Below, one piece after another: positions 17,456 to 26,439 of a DNA stretch of 64,000 bases (position 1 is the stretch's first letter; each line of letters begins with the position of its first letter). The stretch lies in the NCBI GenBank assembly GCA_963708245.1, contig OY970201.1, forward strand, positions 3,658,001 to 3,722,000, written 5' to 3'. The translations under genes were made by a program, and so were the position numbers. Source of the stretch: CAVYXK01 sp963708245 (GTDB lineage: Bacteria > Pseudomonadota > Alphaproteobacteria > Acetobacterales > Acetobacteraceae). The notes beneath the pieces were generated by a model, which saw only the letters and a program-made list of their open reading frames with translations, made no database searches and was not told the DNA's origin.

Positions 17456-18673
17456 CTAGTCGGCTGCGGCTGCGGTCGGGTTGGTGCCGCCGTAGCCAGG
17501 TGGAACTTTCGCCCAAGGATAGCCGGCTTTCCCCATATTATAGCCGAGCTGAAACAGTGCGTTCATGTACACGGGGTCGAATGAGTATCGGAGCGGCACG
17601 TTGAAGGTCTCTGAAATATTCGCAAGGTTGAAGTCCACGCCGTCGCGCTGGCAGACGCTATAAATCCGATAGAGATCGCCCACCCCCTGGGTCTGGATCA
17701 AAGACGTCGTGGTGCGCCCTGCTATGCTGAGTGTCTGCCGGTTCACGTCCGCCCACTGCGGGTCGAGCCGTGCATTACGGATAACATAGAGCTTACGCTC
17801 ACGTGCGAGTCCGTAACGACCGATTTGCAATCCTGGCGGATAGACAAACACCTGCGCGCTTGCTCCGCCATCAACGTCCATTTCCTGATAGTCCTTGCCG
17901 TCTGCTTGCACGTCGAGCATCACCGGCGGGAATGCGACCGGAATAGCGGCCGAGGCCAGCAGGATTCTCTGAACCAACTCCAATGCACCCGGGCGGCCGG
18001 ACTCTGCGATTTTGCCAATGTCCCAGATGACCGGCCGACCGGCATCAAGATCGGTCGTGCCGATCAGTAACAAACGCCCCCTCTCGTATTGCTGCGCGAT
18101 GGCCTGGAGTAGCTCGGGGGTGACGTAGCGCTGGGTGGTATGGAACAGAGGTCGGTTCGTCGCCAGTGCATCATTGAGAATACCTGAAAGGATCCAACGC
18201 TTTTGGAGCACGTCTTCGGGCGTTATCTGCGTATAGATCTCTTTCAGCTGAGGGTCATATGCGGGTCCCAGAAAGGCGAACGGGGCAGTCAGTGCACCGG
18301 TGCTGATTCCAGTTACAAGCTTGAAGGTCGGTCGTGTCCCGGCGGCCGTCCAACCCACTAGAAGCCCAGCCCCAAACGCGCCGTTCTCGCCACCGCCGGA
18401 AATAGCAAGGTAATAGGCCGGCGGAAGCTGGCCAGTATGGCCAGTCGAGATCGCATAGGCTTGCTCACGGTGGACGGAATCGAGACCGTTCGCTATCATC
18501 TGCGGCGTGACCTCGTCGCCCCAGTATCGAACCTCTTTGAGGCCGAGCACGGTAACGTCACCCTGCTCCGATTGCGGTACAGCGTCCACGCGAGGCAGCG
18601 GCCCGCAAGCCGACGCGGCGATAACCGCGAGCGTCGAGATCAGCGCAATGAGCCTATCGATCAGTCGCGTCAT
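17456..18673 (-). CDS. patatin-like phospholipase, lipoprotein
   Basis: The protein is about 405 residues from the ATG at 18673 (MTRLIDRLIALIST), with GGAAGGA upstream. A lipoprotein signal ends at SAC (Cys23). The patatin domain has the oxyanion Gly cluster SGGGENGAFGAGLL, the nucleophile elbow GISTG (Ser near 124) and the catalytic Asp in MDVDGGASA, giving a complete Ser-Asp dyad. A membrane-anchored lipid acyl hydrolase is likely. Family members act as phospholipases or in envelope remodelling; substrate unknown. The 3' end abuts an interspersed repeat. Confidence 0.85.
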   Translation of the reverse strand: MTRLIDRLIALISTLAVIAASACGPLPRVDAVPQSEQGDVTVLGLKEVRYWGDEVTPQMIANGLDSVHREQAYAISTGHTGQLPPAYYLAISGGGENGAFGAGLLVGWTAAGTRPTFKLVTGISTGALTAPFAFLGPAYDPQLKEIYTQITPEDVLQKRWILSGILNDALATNRPLFHTTQRYVTPELLQAIAQQYERGRLLLIGTTDLDAGRPVIWDIGKIAESGRPGALELVQRILLASAAIPVAFPPVMLDVQADGKDYQEMDVDGGASAQVFVYPPGLQIGRYGLARERKLYVIRNARLDPQWADVNRQTLSIAGRTTTSLIQTQGVGDLYRIYSVCQRDGVDFNLANISETFNVPLRYSFDPVYMNALFQLGYNMGKAGYPWAKVPPGYGGTNPTAAAAD

Positions 18674-18994
18674 TAGTACTTCCTTCCGAGGCACCTCCTC
18701 TTATCTGCGCATAAATCCCAGCGACTTGCCATACGATGAACCACCTTGCTGGAGGGGAGGTGGTACAGCGCTCGACGCCCAACCCTAACAGGGGTGGCAG
18801 CTACCCTCTGCTTTGCCCGCTGTAGGCCCGCGTTCCAACACTGCGGAACGGACATGCGGCGGATCGGCTGTTTCAGCAAACCACGAGGCGGACGACGAGC
18901 GGCTGACATCGTAGCGCCGCCGTAGCGGCCCTCATCCGGCAATACAGAAGTGATCTTGATGCGCTCTCGCCCGTTTGGGCGCGTCGTCACGAGC
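18674..18994. other. intergenic, no confident gene
   Basis: This is sequence upstream of the patatin gene. No motif-bearing frame or promoter could be singled out. Confidence 0.4.
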
Positions 18995-19200
18995 ACTCGT
19001 GGTAGATCAGTTCGTCCAGCAATGCGCGCGGATATCAGATCCGCCGTTCCAACGCCTTCGCTATATCGTTCCTAAACCGACGTGAGCGCGGCAAAGGCCT
19101 GATCGGCATAGCCCTGCCGCCGCAGCAGGCGAGCCAGCCCTATGGCCCGTGTCCAATTCCCAAGACATCGCGCCCTGTTGGTGCGCCCAGGCTACGGATT
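18995..19200 (-). pseudogene. C-terminal remnant of a winged-helix/TPR regulator
   Basis: On the minus strand the reading AWAHQQGAMSWEL changes frame to IGLARLLRRQGYADQAFAAL and, past a stop, to ERYSEGVGTADLISAR, then ALLDELIYHECS. It parallels the end of the regulator at 4242-7256 (DWARRQAALSWELRAATSLA, then YDRFTEGFDTADLKAAKGLL). Two frame changes and a stop show decay. This is the third trace of that regulator family in the window. Confidence 0.65.
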
Positions 19201-19390
19201 GCCGAAGTAGCCCACGGTCTTCAGTCGTCACGAGCAGGGCCGCCGTGAGTGAAAGCGGACCCTCAATGAAAGGTTCTCGGCTCGCTCTTTTCCCACGAGT
19301 TCCGGGACGACGATGTTACTGAGCGGATTTCGTGATTGCGGGAACCGCTGCTCGCAGGCCAAAGGCTGAACTGAGCCGCCGGCCTTACCT

Positions 19391-19882
19391 TCAGCACTGC
19401 CAATCGAAGCTGAGCTGCGGATCGCGGGTCAATATTTCAGTACGGCCAAAGAGCTGGACGCCGCGATAAACGCGCGCGGATATCGTGGTGGGAGTAGTCA
19501 GCTCAACATCGACGTCATATGTCACACCATCTTTTGGGTCATAAAGCAAGCCGCCTATCCAATGGCCCGCAGCAACCGGTTGCAGACCCCAAATGATCGT
19601 GAGACCGCAGAGGTGCCGCTGCCGTAGTGAGGGATCGGGATTGAGGGTGTCGAGATCGGGCCGGCCAGCCGGAGTGAGCGGCCTCAGAAGCCAAACGATC
19701 CTGCCACAGAGCTGACCACTGCATTCGAAGACCTGCACTGCCACTCGATTGGCGAACATCCAAGTCCCGCCGAGCGCTTCGGAGAAGGCGGACCGGCTGT
19801 GCCACATGCTTAACAGCAGAGCCATGCCCAACGCGGAAAGCTTCAGCCACATTGATTGCGATCGGAACATTTTACTCGACAT
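19391..19882 (-). CDS. DUF2147 secreted protein
   Basis: The protein is 163 residues from MSSKMFRSQSMWLKL. A signal peptide (LSALGMALLLSMWHSRSAFS) precedes a DUF2147 beta-barrel domain: GTWMFANRVAVQVFECSGQL, then CGRIVWLLRPLTP, DTLNPDPSLRQRHLCGL, and GGLLYDPKDGVTYDVDVEL. The two conserved cysteines around CSGQLCG are present. DUF2147 proteins are periplasmic with unknown biochemical role. No operon partner is evident. Confidence 0.8.
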   Translation of the reverse strand: MSSKMFRSQSMWLKLSALGMALLLSMWHSRSAFSEALGGTWMFANRVAVQVFECSGQLCGRIVWLLRPLTPAGRPDLDTLNPDPSLRQRHLCGLTIIWGLQPVAAGHWIGGLLYDPKDGVTYDVDVELTTPTTISARVYRGVQLFGRTEILTRDPQLSFDWQC

Positions 19883-20321
19883 CCCTGATTCCTCTCGCCG
19901 GTGTCGCTGATCTCGCACAGCCTCGCGCGGCCTCCACCGCCTCGCGCAACCCCGCCAGATCAGTGTTATCGTTCACGTTAAGGCAGTCAGCCATGCCCGC
20001 GCAACTCTGCCGCCGCGCTGCCAGCTGGCGGCGGCGAATCGAGCCATGTCGATACGCCGCGCTGAGGCGGTCGCGGCCGAGCTTTTTCTCGGAACAGCAA
20101 ATGCACCGGTCTACCTACGTGTGCACACGCGCTGTGCAGTTCGGCACGAAGCTCGGTGTCTTTGCCACCGTGATTCGTTTTTGAACAAATCGTCATTCGT
20201 TGTGGACCGGAATAGCGACGACTTAAGCAGTGCAAAATCCCGTGCGAATGTCAGCAAAGGGTCGACTCCGGCGGTTCGGGTGGGCAGCCCGGCTACCGCC
20301 GCTCCGGGTGGGTTCCGGACC
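19883..20321. other. intergenic, no confident gene
   Basis: About 440 bp between the DUF2147 gene and the IS5-family copy. No recognisable gene or RNA. Confidence 0.4.
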
Positions 20322-20324
20322 TTA

Positions 20325-21290
20325 GAGTCTGTCCGGGAACATTGCTAGTTCCTGCATAGCCGTCTGACCATGAGACGGATGGAAGCGAGCAACAGAAAGG
20401 CACGCGCCTTCACATTGAGATTTTCCCAATCCTTACCCAGTCGACGACATCGGTTGAGCCACGCCAGCGTGCGTTCGACCACCCATCGCTTTGGTAGCAC
20501 GACAAAGCCCTTGGCCTGGTCAGATCGTTTGACGATCTCCACCTCGGCCTGCGACACGACACGCTTCAACGCCTCCTGGAATCGCCGCCCCTGATAGCCG
20601 CCATCGGCATAAAGCTTCAGCAGGAACGGAAACATCCCGAACAGCGTCGCCAGCAGCATGGCGCCGCCATCGCGATCCTGGATGTCCGCCGCCGTCACGA
20701 TGGCCTGTAGCAGCAAACCCTGGGTATCGACCAGGACGTGCCGCTTCTTGCCCTTGATCTTCTTCCCCGCATCATACCCATGCGGATCGATCGAGGCCCC
20801 CCTTTTTCGGCGCTCTTCACGCTCTGCGCATCAATCACCGCGGCGGTCGGGCTGGCCTCTCGCGAGGCCTGCTCACGACATTTCACATACAATGCGTGAT
20901 GCAGTCGCTCCAGCGTGCCGTCCCAGGTCCATCGTTCCAGATAGTCGTGCACTGTGCTCCGCGGCGGCAGGTCCTTGGGGATCGCCCGCCATTGGCAGCC
21001 GGTGCTCAGCACATACATCACGCCGTTCACCACCTGGCGGATATCAACGCTCCGCTTGTTGCCGCCCGGCTTGGCCGGGGGGATCAATGGTTCCACCTCG
21101 GCCCATTCGGCATCAGTCAGATCGCTCTCATAGCGCAGTCGGGTGCGGTCGTACCGCGTCCGGTTCTCCTTGGTCCACATCCAGTCCCCCGAATCGATGC
21201 TCGGGGGAGAGAGAATCACAGGCAATTCAATGGCTTCAAGGGTGACCCGCTAAGCAATTCTAAAAACTCAATTTGTTCCCGGACGGACAC
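20325..21290 (-). mobile_element. IS5-family (IS427-like) element, copy A
   Basis: The element is 966 bp, flanked by a TTA duplication at 20322-20324 and 21291-21293. Its ends read GTGTCCGTCCGGGAACA at the transposase-start side and GAGTCTGTCCGGGAACA at the other. Copies B (33733-34698) and C (54473-55438) have exactly the same length and nearly identical sequence. Three near-identical copies imply recent activity. Confidence 0.93.
20345..21186 (-). CDS. IS5-family transposase, two frames joined by -1 frameshift
   Basis: The first frame starts MWTKENRTRYDRTRLRYESD and carries DLTDAEWAEVEPLIPP and TAAVIDAQSVKSAEKGG (first Asp). The second frame carries HVLVDTQGLLLQAIVTAAD and the final PKRWVVERTLAWLNRCRRL (catalytic Glu). 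The join falls at an A5G6 run; a -1 shift there links EKGG to ASIDPHGYDAGKKIKG. This layout is usual for IS427-group elements with programmed frameshifting. All three copies in the window share it. Confidence 0.88.
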
Positions 21291-21362
21291 TTAGGCGGTC
21301 GGCACTGGTCACAATCCGCCGAGGTCGAACCTCTTTCAACGAAGAATTCAGGTCTCCCGTTG

Positions 21363-22310
21363 TCATCCCATTTGATCAGAAAAGCTCCGCTTCACCCTGG
21401 TCCATCGCGCGGAGCGATCATGACGCTCAGCGTATTGGTCAAGGGCAGCAATAAATTTTCCTCTCAGAATTCCAACGGAGGTGACCAGCTGGAGTTGATT
21501 CGTCAGAGGATAAAGCTCGCCGATCCAGTCGACGCCCTCCATCAGTTGGAGCGACGGATCAGCCGCGAGTCTCGGATACGCGCTCCGATAAGCCTCATCG
21601 TCGCTAGCGATCGAATGGCGGATTGATAGCTCTATGCGCGTCGTCGTATCTTCGAACTCCCGGCACGCTGCCTGTAATGATTCAAGCAGATCGCGAAGTC
21701 TACTATGCTTATCTAACGCCGAGATCTGGTCCTGTACGTAGCCTCTAAGCTCACGGATAGAACGAGCAAGATAGGGCATCTTTTCATACGACATAATAGT
21801 GAATAACGCTCTTCGGTCTTTGACGTAACTGGTCAAAGACATCCAGCGGTCCATGTCCTCCTCGGAACTTTTCTCCACTCGATCTTCGGACTGCTTAGCT
21901 CTCTTCAATTCAAAGGCCATGCTCATCAACCCGATCAGGGCCAGAACGGTAGCAAGAACCTGCACAGGAGCCATGGTCTTAAGTCTTGCAAATTCGAAAT
22001 TCGTCAGATCACCGAGCGTAAGTGTCCAAGCTGCCAGCATGGCGACCATGCCGCCGCCTCCAAACGGACCGAAGTCGTCCACCAGCCTAGTGAGCTTGTC
22101 CACGCAGACCTCCGCCGGTTGTGCCGCCAGTCCTCCAAGCCAATGCCACAATAATCCTCGCGCTCCGCCACTGGCGACGGCAAGCCTGGTCGCGGTGATT
22201 CGCTCCCAGAAAGGTTGAAAATTGCGCGGCGGCAGACCCCGCGATGACGATGATTGGTAGAGGGCCGGTTTGGGTCGGGAGCGGTCATCGGATAGGGTCG
22301 CTGGTATCAC
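21363..22310 (-). CDS. hypothetical membrane protein
   Basis: Up to 315 residues from a GTG at 22310. Two hydrophobic helices are visible (GGGMVAMLAAWTLTLGDL and PVQVLATVLALIGLMSMAF), followed by a charged, largely helical cytoplasmic region with EKMPYLARSIRELRGYVQDQ and SLQAACREFEDTTTRIELSI. I do not recognise the family. The layout (two membrane helices and a long helical soluble tail) is seen in some defence and stress membrane proteins, but no signature supports that here. Base composition is less GC-rich than its neighbours, which suggests transfer. Confidence 0.5.
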   Translation of the reverse strand: MIPATLSDDRSRPKPALYQSSSSRGLPPRNFQPFWERITATRLAVASGGARGLLWHWLGGLAAQPAEVCVDKLTRLVDDFGPFGGGGMVAMLAAWTLTLGDLTNFEFARLKTMAPVQVLATVLALIGLMSMAFELKRAKQSEDRVEKSSEEDMDRWMSLTSYVKDRRALFTIMSYEKMPYLARSIRELRGYVQDQISALDKHSRLRDLLESLQAACREFEDTTTRIELSIRHSIASDDEAYRSAYPRLAADPSLQLMEGVDWIGELYPLTNQLQLVTSVGILRGKFIAALDQYAERHDRSARWTRVKRSFSDQMG

Positions 22311-22495
22311 ATGCCGGGGGCGTTTCGGAAGCCCCGCGATCCCGCTCAGGGTAAAGGTACTCTAAGATTGCTGAGAAAAGGGTCGGGGTGCACCTTCGCC
22401 CGATCGGCAAATCAATGAGGTCCGGTTTGATGGCCGCTGACGCAATCGACCATGCTGTAGGTGCCGCGCATCGGTGGAGGTGTAAGGTTCTTGAT

Positions 22496-24126
22496 ATGCT
22501 CGTCGGCACCGCGCTGCTTCTGCTCACTGGGCACGTATTGGCGCACACCGGTGTGTCGATCGACACCACACCACCATCGGTGGAGTATGCCCCACTGTAT
22601 CGGGCGGTCGAGCTATCAGGGATCTTCCCCGACAGTAAGACCTTTCCCGATCTAGTACCGACTGCCCCGCCGGCGACGATCCTGCGCGAGTACCTAGCAC
22701 AGAAGGGAACGAGCGGCTTCGATTTGGCCGCATTCGTGCGGAAGCACTTTAGTCTCACGCCGGAGCCGCCCGGTCCCACCGTACGCACTGCAGCCCCAGG
22801 CACGAAACTCCTCGACTATGTGCACGGCCAGTGGCCGGTGCTGACGCAGTCCGCCCAGACTGTGCCGGCATTCTCCACGCTCCTACCGCTCCCATTTCCT
22901 TATGTCGTTCCCGGTGGTCGCTTTCGCGAGGTCTACTACTGGGACTCCTATTTCACCATGCTCGGCTTAATTGAGGACGGGCAACACGCACTCGCTGTCG
23001 GTATGCTCAAGGACTTCGCCGACGAAATTGCTCAATACGGTCATGCGCCGAACGGTAACCGGAGTTACTACCTCAGCCGGTCACAGCCGCCGTTCTTCTC
23101 GTTCATGGTCGCCCTGATCGCGGAGTATGACGGCATGAACGTGGTGCGCTCCTATCTGCCGGAGTTGCAGGCGGAGTACGACTACTGGATGCGAGGCGCC
23201 ACCACGACACCGCTGGGCCAAGCATTTCGCAACGTCGTTCGCTTATCTGGTAGCACGCTGCTCAATCGGTATTGGGATGCCCGCGCGGCCCCGCGCGACG
23301 AATCCTGATAAGGAAGACTTGGAGACGGCATCGCATTCCAACCGGCCGAAGGGGCTCGTTTGGCGCGACCTGCGTGCCGCGACGGCAACCGGGTGGGATT
23401 TCAGCTCCCGCTGGCTAGCCGACGGAAAAACGCAGGCGACGGTCCGCACGCTCGAGATCGCGCCAGTCGATCTCAATGCGCTGCTGTTACACCTCGAACG
23501 GATGTTGGCGCGCGGCTATAGCCTGCAAGGTGACATGCAACGCGCCGAAGACTTCAGCGCGCGGGCGGAACGTCGGGCTAATGCAATCTCCCGCCTGATG
23601 TGGAACGAACGCGTCGGTGCGTTCACCGACTACCTATGGCGGGCCAATCGGCAGACCAACAGCCTGACCGCAGCGACACTTTATCCCTTGTTCGTGCATA
23701 TTGCGTCGCCGCATCAGGCGAGCGTGATCGCCAGTACCTGTACGCGACAAACTGCTGGAGCCCGGTGGTCTGGCGACGACGTTGGTCGAGAGCGGCCAAC
23801 AATGGGATGCGCCGAATGGCTGGGCGCCGCTGCAATGGATCGCCGTTGAGGGCCTGCGCGCCTATGGGTTCGATGCTTTGGCAAAGGAGATAGCCACGCG
23901 CTGGGTACGCAAGACGATCGCCGGCTATAAGCAGGCAGCCGAGCTGGTGGAGAAGTACGATGTCACTACCACTGGTGGCGATGCGGGCGGCGGTGGCGAA
24001 TACGCCACACAGATCGGCTTCGGTTGGACCAATGGCGTCTTGCTGGCCCTGACCGCGCTCTATCCTGACCTGAAGGCCGAGGCCGAGGCGGCAACTCCCA
24101 ATCCATCGGCCGTGCTGGGACGGTGA
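22496..24126 (+). pseudogene. treA: periplasmic trehalase (GH37), two frameshifts
   Basis: Alpha,alpha-trehalase splits trehalose into two glucose molecules in the periplasm. A signal peptide MLVGTALLLLTGHVLAH begins the gene. Signature 1 (PGGRFREVYYWDSYFTML) and signature 2 (QWDAPNGWAPLQW) are both present, as are the C-terminal GGGGEYATQIGFGWTNG residues. The frame breaks twice. At about 23309 an extra G in TCCTGATAAGG replaces the expected Tyr-Lys codons, and near 23739 an extra T follows AGTACC. Removing one base at each place restores a full-length enzyme. Decay looks recent, because the rest is well conserved. Confidence 0.85.
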
Positions 24127-24400
24127 GGCGGATCTTGCATCTGACGCCGAGCACCACCTCGGTCCATTGCTCGAGGGGGACGCGCGGACCTTCGGGCTGC
24201 CGTTGCCCGCGTACTGGACACGCCGCTCTGGCGCGGGCGGCGCCGAGGGCTGAGCGGCGCATCCCCTTACGCCCATGGCACTGGCGGGGCCTCACCAGCC
24301 GGGCCAAGTCGCCTCCTCCATGACCGCTTTGGGTAGAGTAGGGATGTGGCGCGGTGGCGTTAGGTCGGGCATATCCGTTTCCGCCCCTTTCGTCTGGCGG
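24127..24400. other. intergenic between trehalase and group II intron
   Basis: No clear gene. The part near 24400 probably belongs to the 3' end (domain VI) of the intron, but the exact splice boundary cannot be placed by eye. Confidence 0.4.
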
Positions 24401-24446
24401 TGCCTTAATGGCTCGACCGTAGCTCCGTTTCCACACCCCTCTCATC

Positions 24447-24479
24447 GAACGTGGCGTGCGAATTTCCCGCACCACGCTC
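24447..24479 (-). ncRNA. group II intron domain V
   Basis: On the minus strand GAGCGTGG pairs with CCACGTTC, and UGCG with CGCA across a GGAAAUU cap. The catalytic AGC triad is at the base (GAGC). Length and layout match the 33-34-nt catalytic domain V. It starts 12 bp after the reverse transcriptase stop codon. Confidence 0.85.
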
Positions 24480-24490
24480 TCGGACAGACG

Positions 24491-25822
24491 TCACGCTTTC
24501 GTCCACGACACGCCGTGCCCAAGCCGGGTCAGGCGTACGAGCCCGAAGTACCCGTAGAGGTGCGAGAGTGGATAAGTTCCGCCCCTGCTCCGTCTGACCT
24601 TGTGCTTGAAGCGCAGCCACCGACGCAACCGCACAGCCGCGTAGTTGTCGAGTGCCCGATACGCCTTGTTGACGGTACCTACGTTAAAGTAGTTCGCCCA
24701 GCCGCGCAGCGTACTGTTCAACTTGTCCACCAGCTCTGTGGTCTCTTGCCATGATCCCGCTCGGTTGGTCAGCGTGTGGATTTTCTCAACCGCGCGCGTG
24801 ATGCTCTTCTTCGATGGCCGCTGCCCCAGGCGTGCCTGGCCGGTTCTCGCCGAATACATCCGACCGAACGTGTAGCCCAAGAAATCGAACTCGCCTTCCG
24901 GCACCTTGCAGATGCGTGTCTTCTCCTCGTTGACCGTGAGCTTCAGCTTGCCCATGATCCCGCGCAGGTGGTGCAAAGCCTCTTCGGCTTTACCCTTCCT
25001 GCACAGGATCACGAGATCGTCCGCATAGGTCACGATGCGCGTGCCGAGGCGTCGCTCCAGCCCAAGCTTCTTCCACCCCAACACGAACCGGCGCATGTAA
25101 AGGTTCGCCAGCAGCGGTGAGATGGGTGAGCCTTGCGGGATGCCGCGTCGATTGTCCCGCGCCTCCGTCGTGCGTGTCTTCCGGCCTCGTTTGTCGGTTT
25201 CTTCCACGGGGCAGTCCAACCACATCTTGATCAGATGCAGTACGCGCCGATCAACGATCCTGCGTGCTACCGACATCATGAGTTCGGTATGGGGAATGCT
25301 GCCGAAGTAGTCCGCGAGGTCGGCGTCGACGACATCCGGATAGCCACGGAACAACAGTTCTTCCACCTCCACCACCGCCTGTTGCGCTCGGCGCCCAGGA
25401 CGATAGGCATATTGCTCTGATGGAAGATCGGCTTCGAAGATCGGTTCCAGCACCAGCATCGCTGCTGTCATGCAGACCCGATCCCGCAAGGTCGAGATGC
25501 CCAGCGGCCTGAGCTTGCCGTTGGCTTTCGGGATAAACACACGCCTGATAGGGTCCGGTCGGTAGGTCTCCTGCTTGAGCGCAAGCGCCAGTTCGCCAAG
25601 CCACCGCTCCACCCCGTATGCTTCGACATCCGCGAAATCCTGCCCATCGATACCCGGTGCGCCCTTGTTGGAACGGCACTGGGCATAGGCACGGGCCAGG
25701 ATGTCCTCGCGGCTGATCTTGTCATACAGGGTGTAGAAGCGATACCCGGCTTCTGCCTTCGCTTTTGCGTGTAACGCCATCTGCAATTTCTGAACACTGT
25801 TCGGAGTTGATAGGTTGCCCAA
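24491..25822 (-). CDS. ltrA: group II intron reverse transcriptase/maturase
   Basis: A 443-residue protein with all landmarks of intron-encoded reverse transcriptases: RRVFIPKANGKLRPLGIST (RT1-2), SEQYAYRPGRRAQQAV, VVDADLADYFGSIPH (RT3), RGIPQGSPISPLLANLYM (RT4) and catalytic VTYADDLVILC (RT5). RT7 follows with EFDFLGYTFGRM. The maturase X domain (LRGWANYFNVGTVNKAYRAL) ends the protein and no HNH endonuclease is present, as in several bacterial classes. It acts in intron splicing and retrohoming. The frame is intact, so it may be active. Confidence 0.92.
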   Translation of the reverse strand: MGNLSTPNSVQKLQMALHAKAKAEAGYRFYTLYDKISREDILARAYAQCRSNKGAPGIDGQDFADVEAYGVERWLGELALALKQETYRPDPIRRVFIPKANGKLRPLGISTLRDRVCMTAAMLVLEPIFEADLPSEQYAYRPGRRAQQAVVEVEELLFRGYPDVVDADLADYFGSIPHTELMMSVARRIVDRRVLHLIKMWLDCPVEETDKRGRKTRTTEARDNRRGIPQGSPISPLLANLYMRRFVLGWKKLGLERRLGTRIVTYADDLVILCRKGKAEEALHHLRGIMGKLKLTVNEEKTRICKVPEGEFDFLGYTFGRMYSARTGQARLGQRPSKKSITRAVEKIHTLTNRAGSWQETTELVDKLNSTLRGWANYFNVGTVNKAYRALDNYAAVRLRRWLRFKHKVRRSRGGTYPLSHLYGYFGLVRLTRLGHGVSWTKA

Positions 25823-26135
25823 TCTCCAGGTCCCTCATCACTTGCTGCGTCTGTCTTGAACTGAGGTCCCTTCCCTCCCCCGGCATTACCCGGCTTCAGC
25901 GGTACTACGAACCTCTCCGCCACCCCGCCGCGCCCGGCCTGTCCCTCGCGGGCGTCCAGTTGGCCCTCCCTGGCCACGCATCGGGGCTTCCCGTGTTGCG
26001 TACGCTCTCCTTGTGCGCATGCCGCCGCCACTACCCCGGTGCAGCGGATGGGTGCAGTCGTCGCTCAAAAATCACCCATCCGTATCAGCCTTCCCCGGTC
26101 CCACTGCCGAGTCGGCCTGCACATTGTCCTTTTCG

Positions 26136-26334
26136 AGGCTTGCTCAGCGTTCACTCACGTTGCGGCCTACACACTCGCGCGGTCACCTATACGTGGCCGC
26201 TATCCGAAGGCTTCAGACACTTCGTCACCTCCATGCCTGCTCCGGTTGCTTCCGGCTGGAGCGGTTGCCGGGCGGGGCTTGCACCCGCTGGAGAAGCGCC
26301 GCCTTTTTCACGGCGCACGTGGAAACCGGACCTT
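26136..26334. repeat. 199-bp interspersed repeat, copy 2
   Basis: Second copy of the repeat at 17255-17452, same orientation, with one extra T (GCCTTTTTCACGG). It lies between the group II intron and the DUF900 hydrolase gene, about 105 bp past that gene's stop codon, and keeps the GCGCCG/CGGCGC hairpin. Confidence 0.9.
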
Positions 26335-26439
26335 TCCCGCGCAGCGTTCAACTCAATGAAGAGCGCTGAAACTTGAAACGGGCACAATCCTCGGCTTGTA
26401 GTACTATCTGTGTGTTCTTAAGCCTTTGAATTCTTGGCG

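Larger units (their letters stand above)
24400..26085 (-). mobile_element. group II intron, approximate limits
   Basis: A group II intron on the minus strand is defined by its reverse transcriptase gene (24491-25822) and a domain V just 3' of it (24447-24479). The 5' RNA domains lie in about 25823-26085. An inverted repeat CGGATGGGTG/CACCCATCCG (26045-26054 and 26073-26082) sits near the expected 5' end; it could be an intron helix or the hairpin of a terminator-like target. Limits are estimates. Confidence 0.75.
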
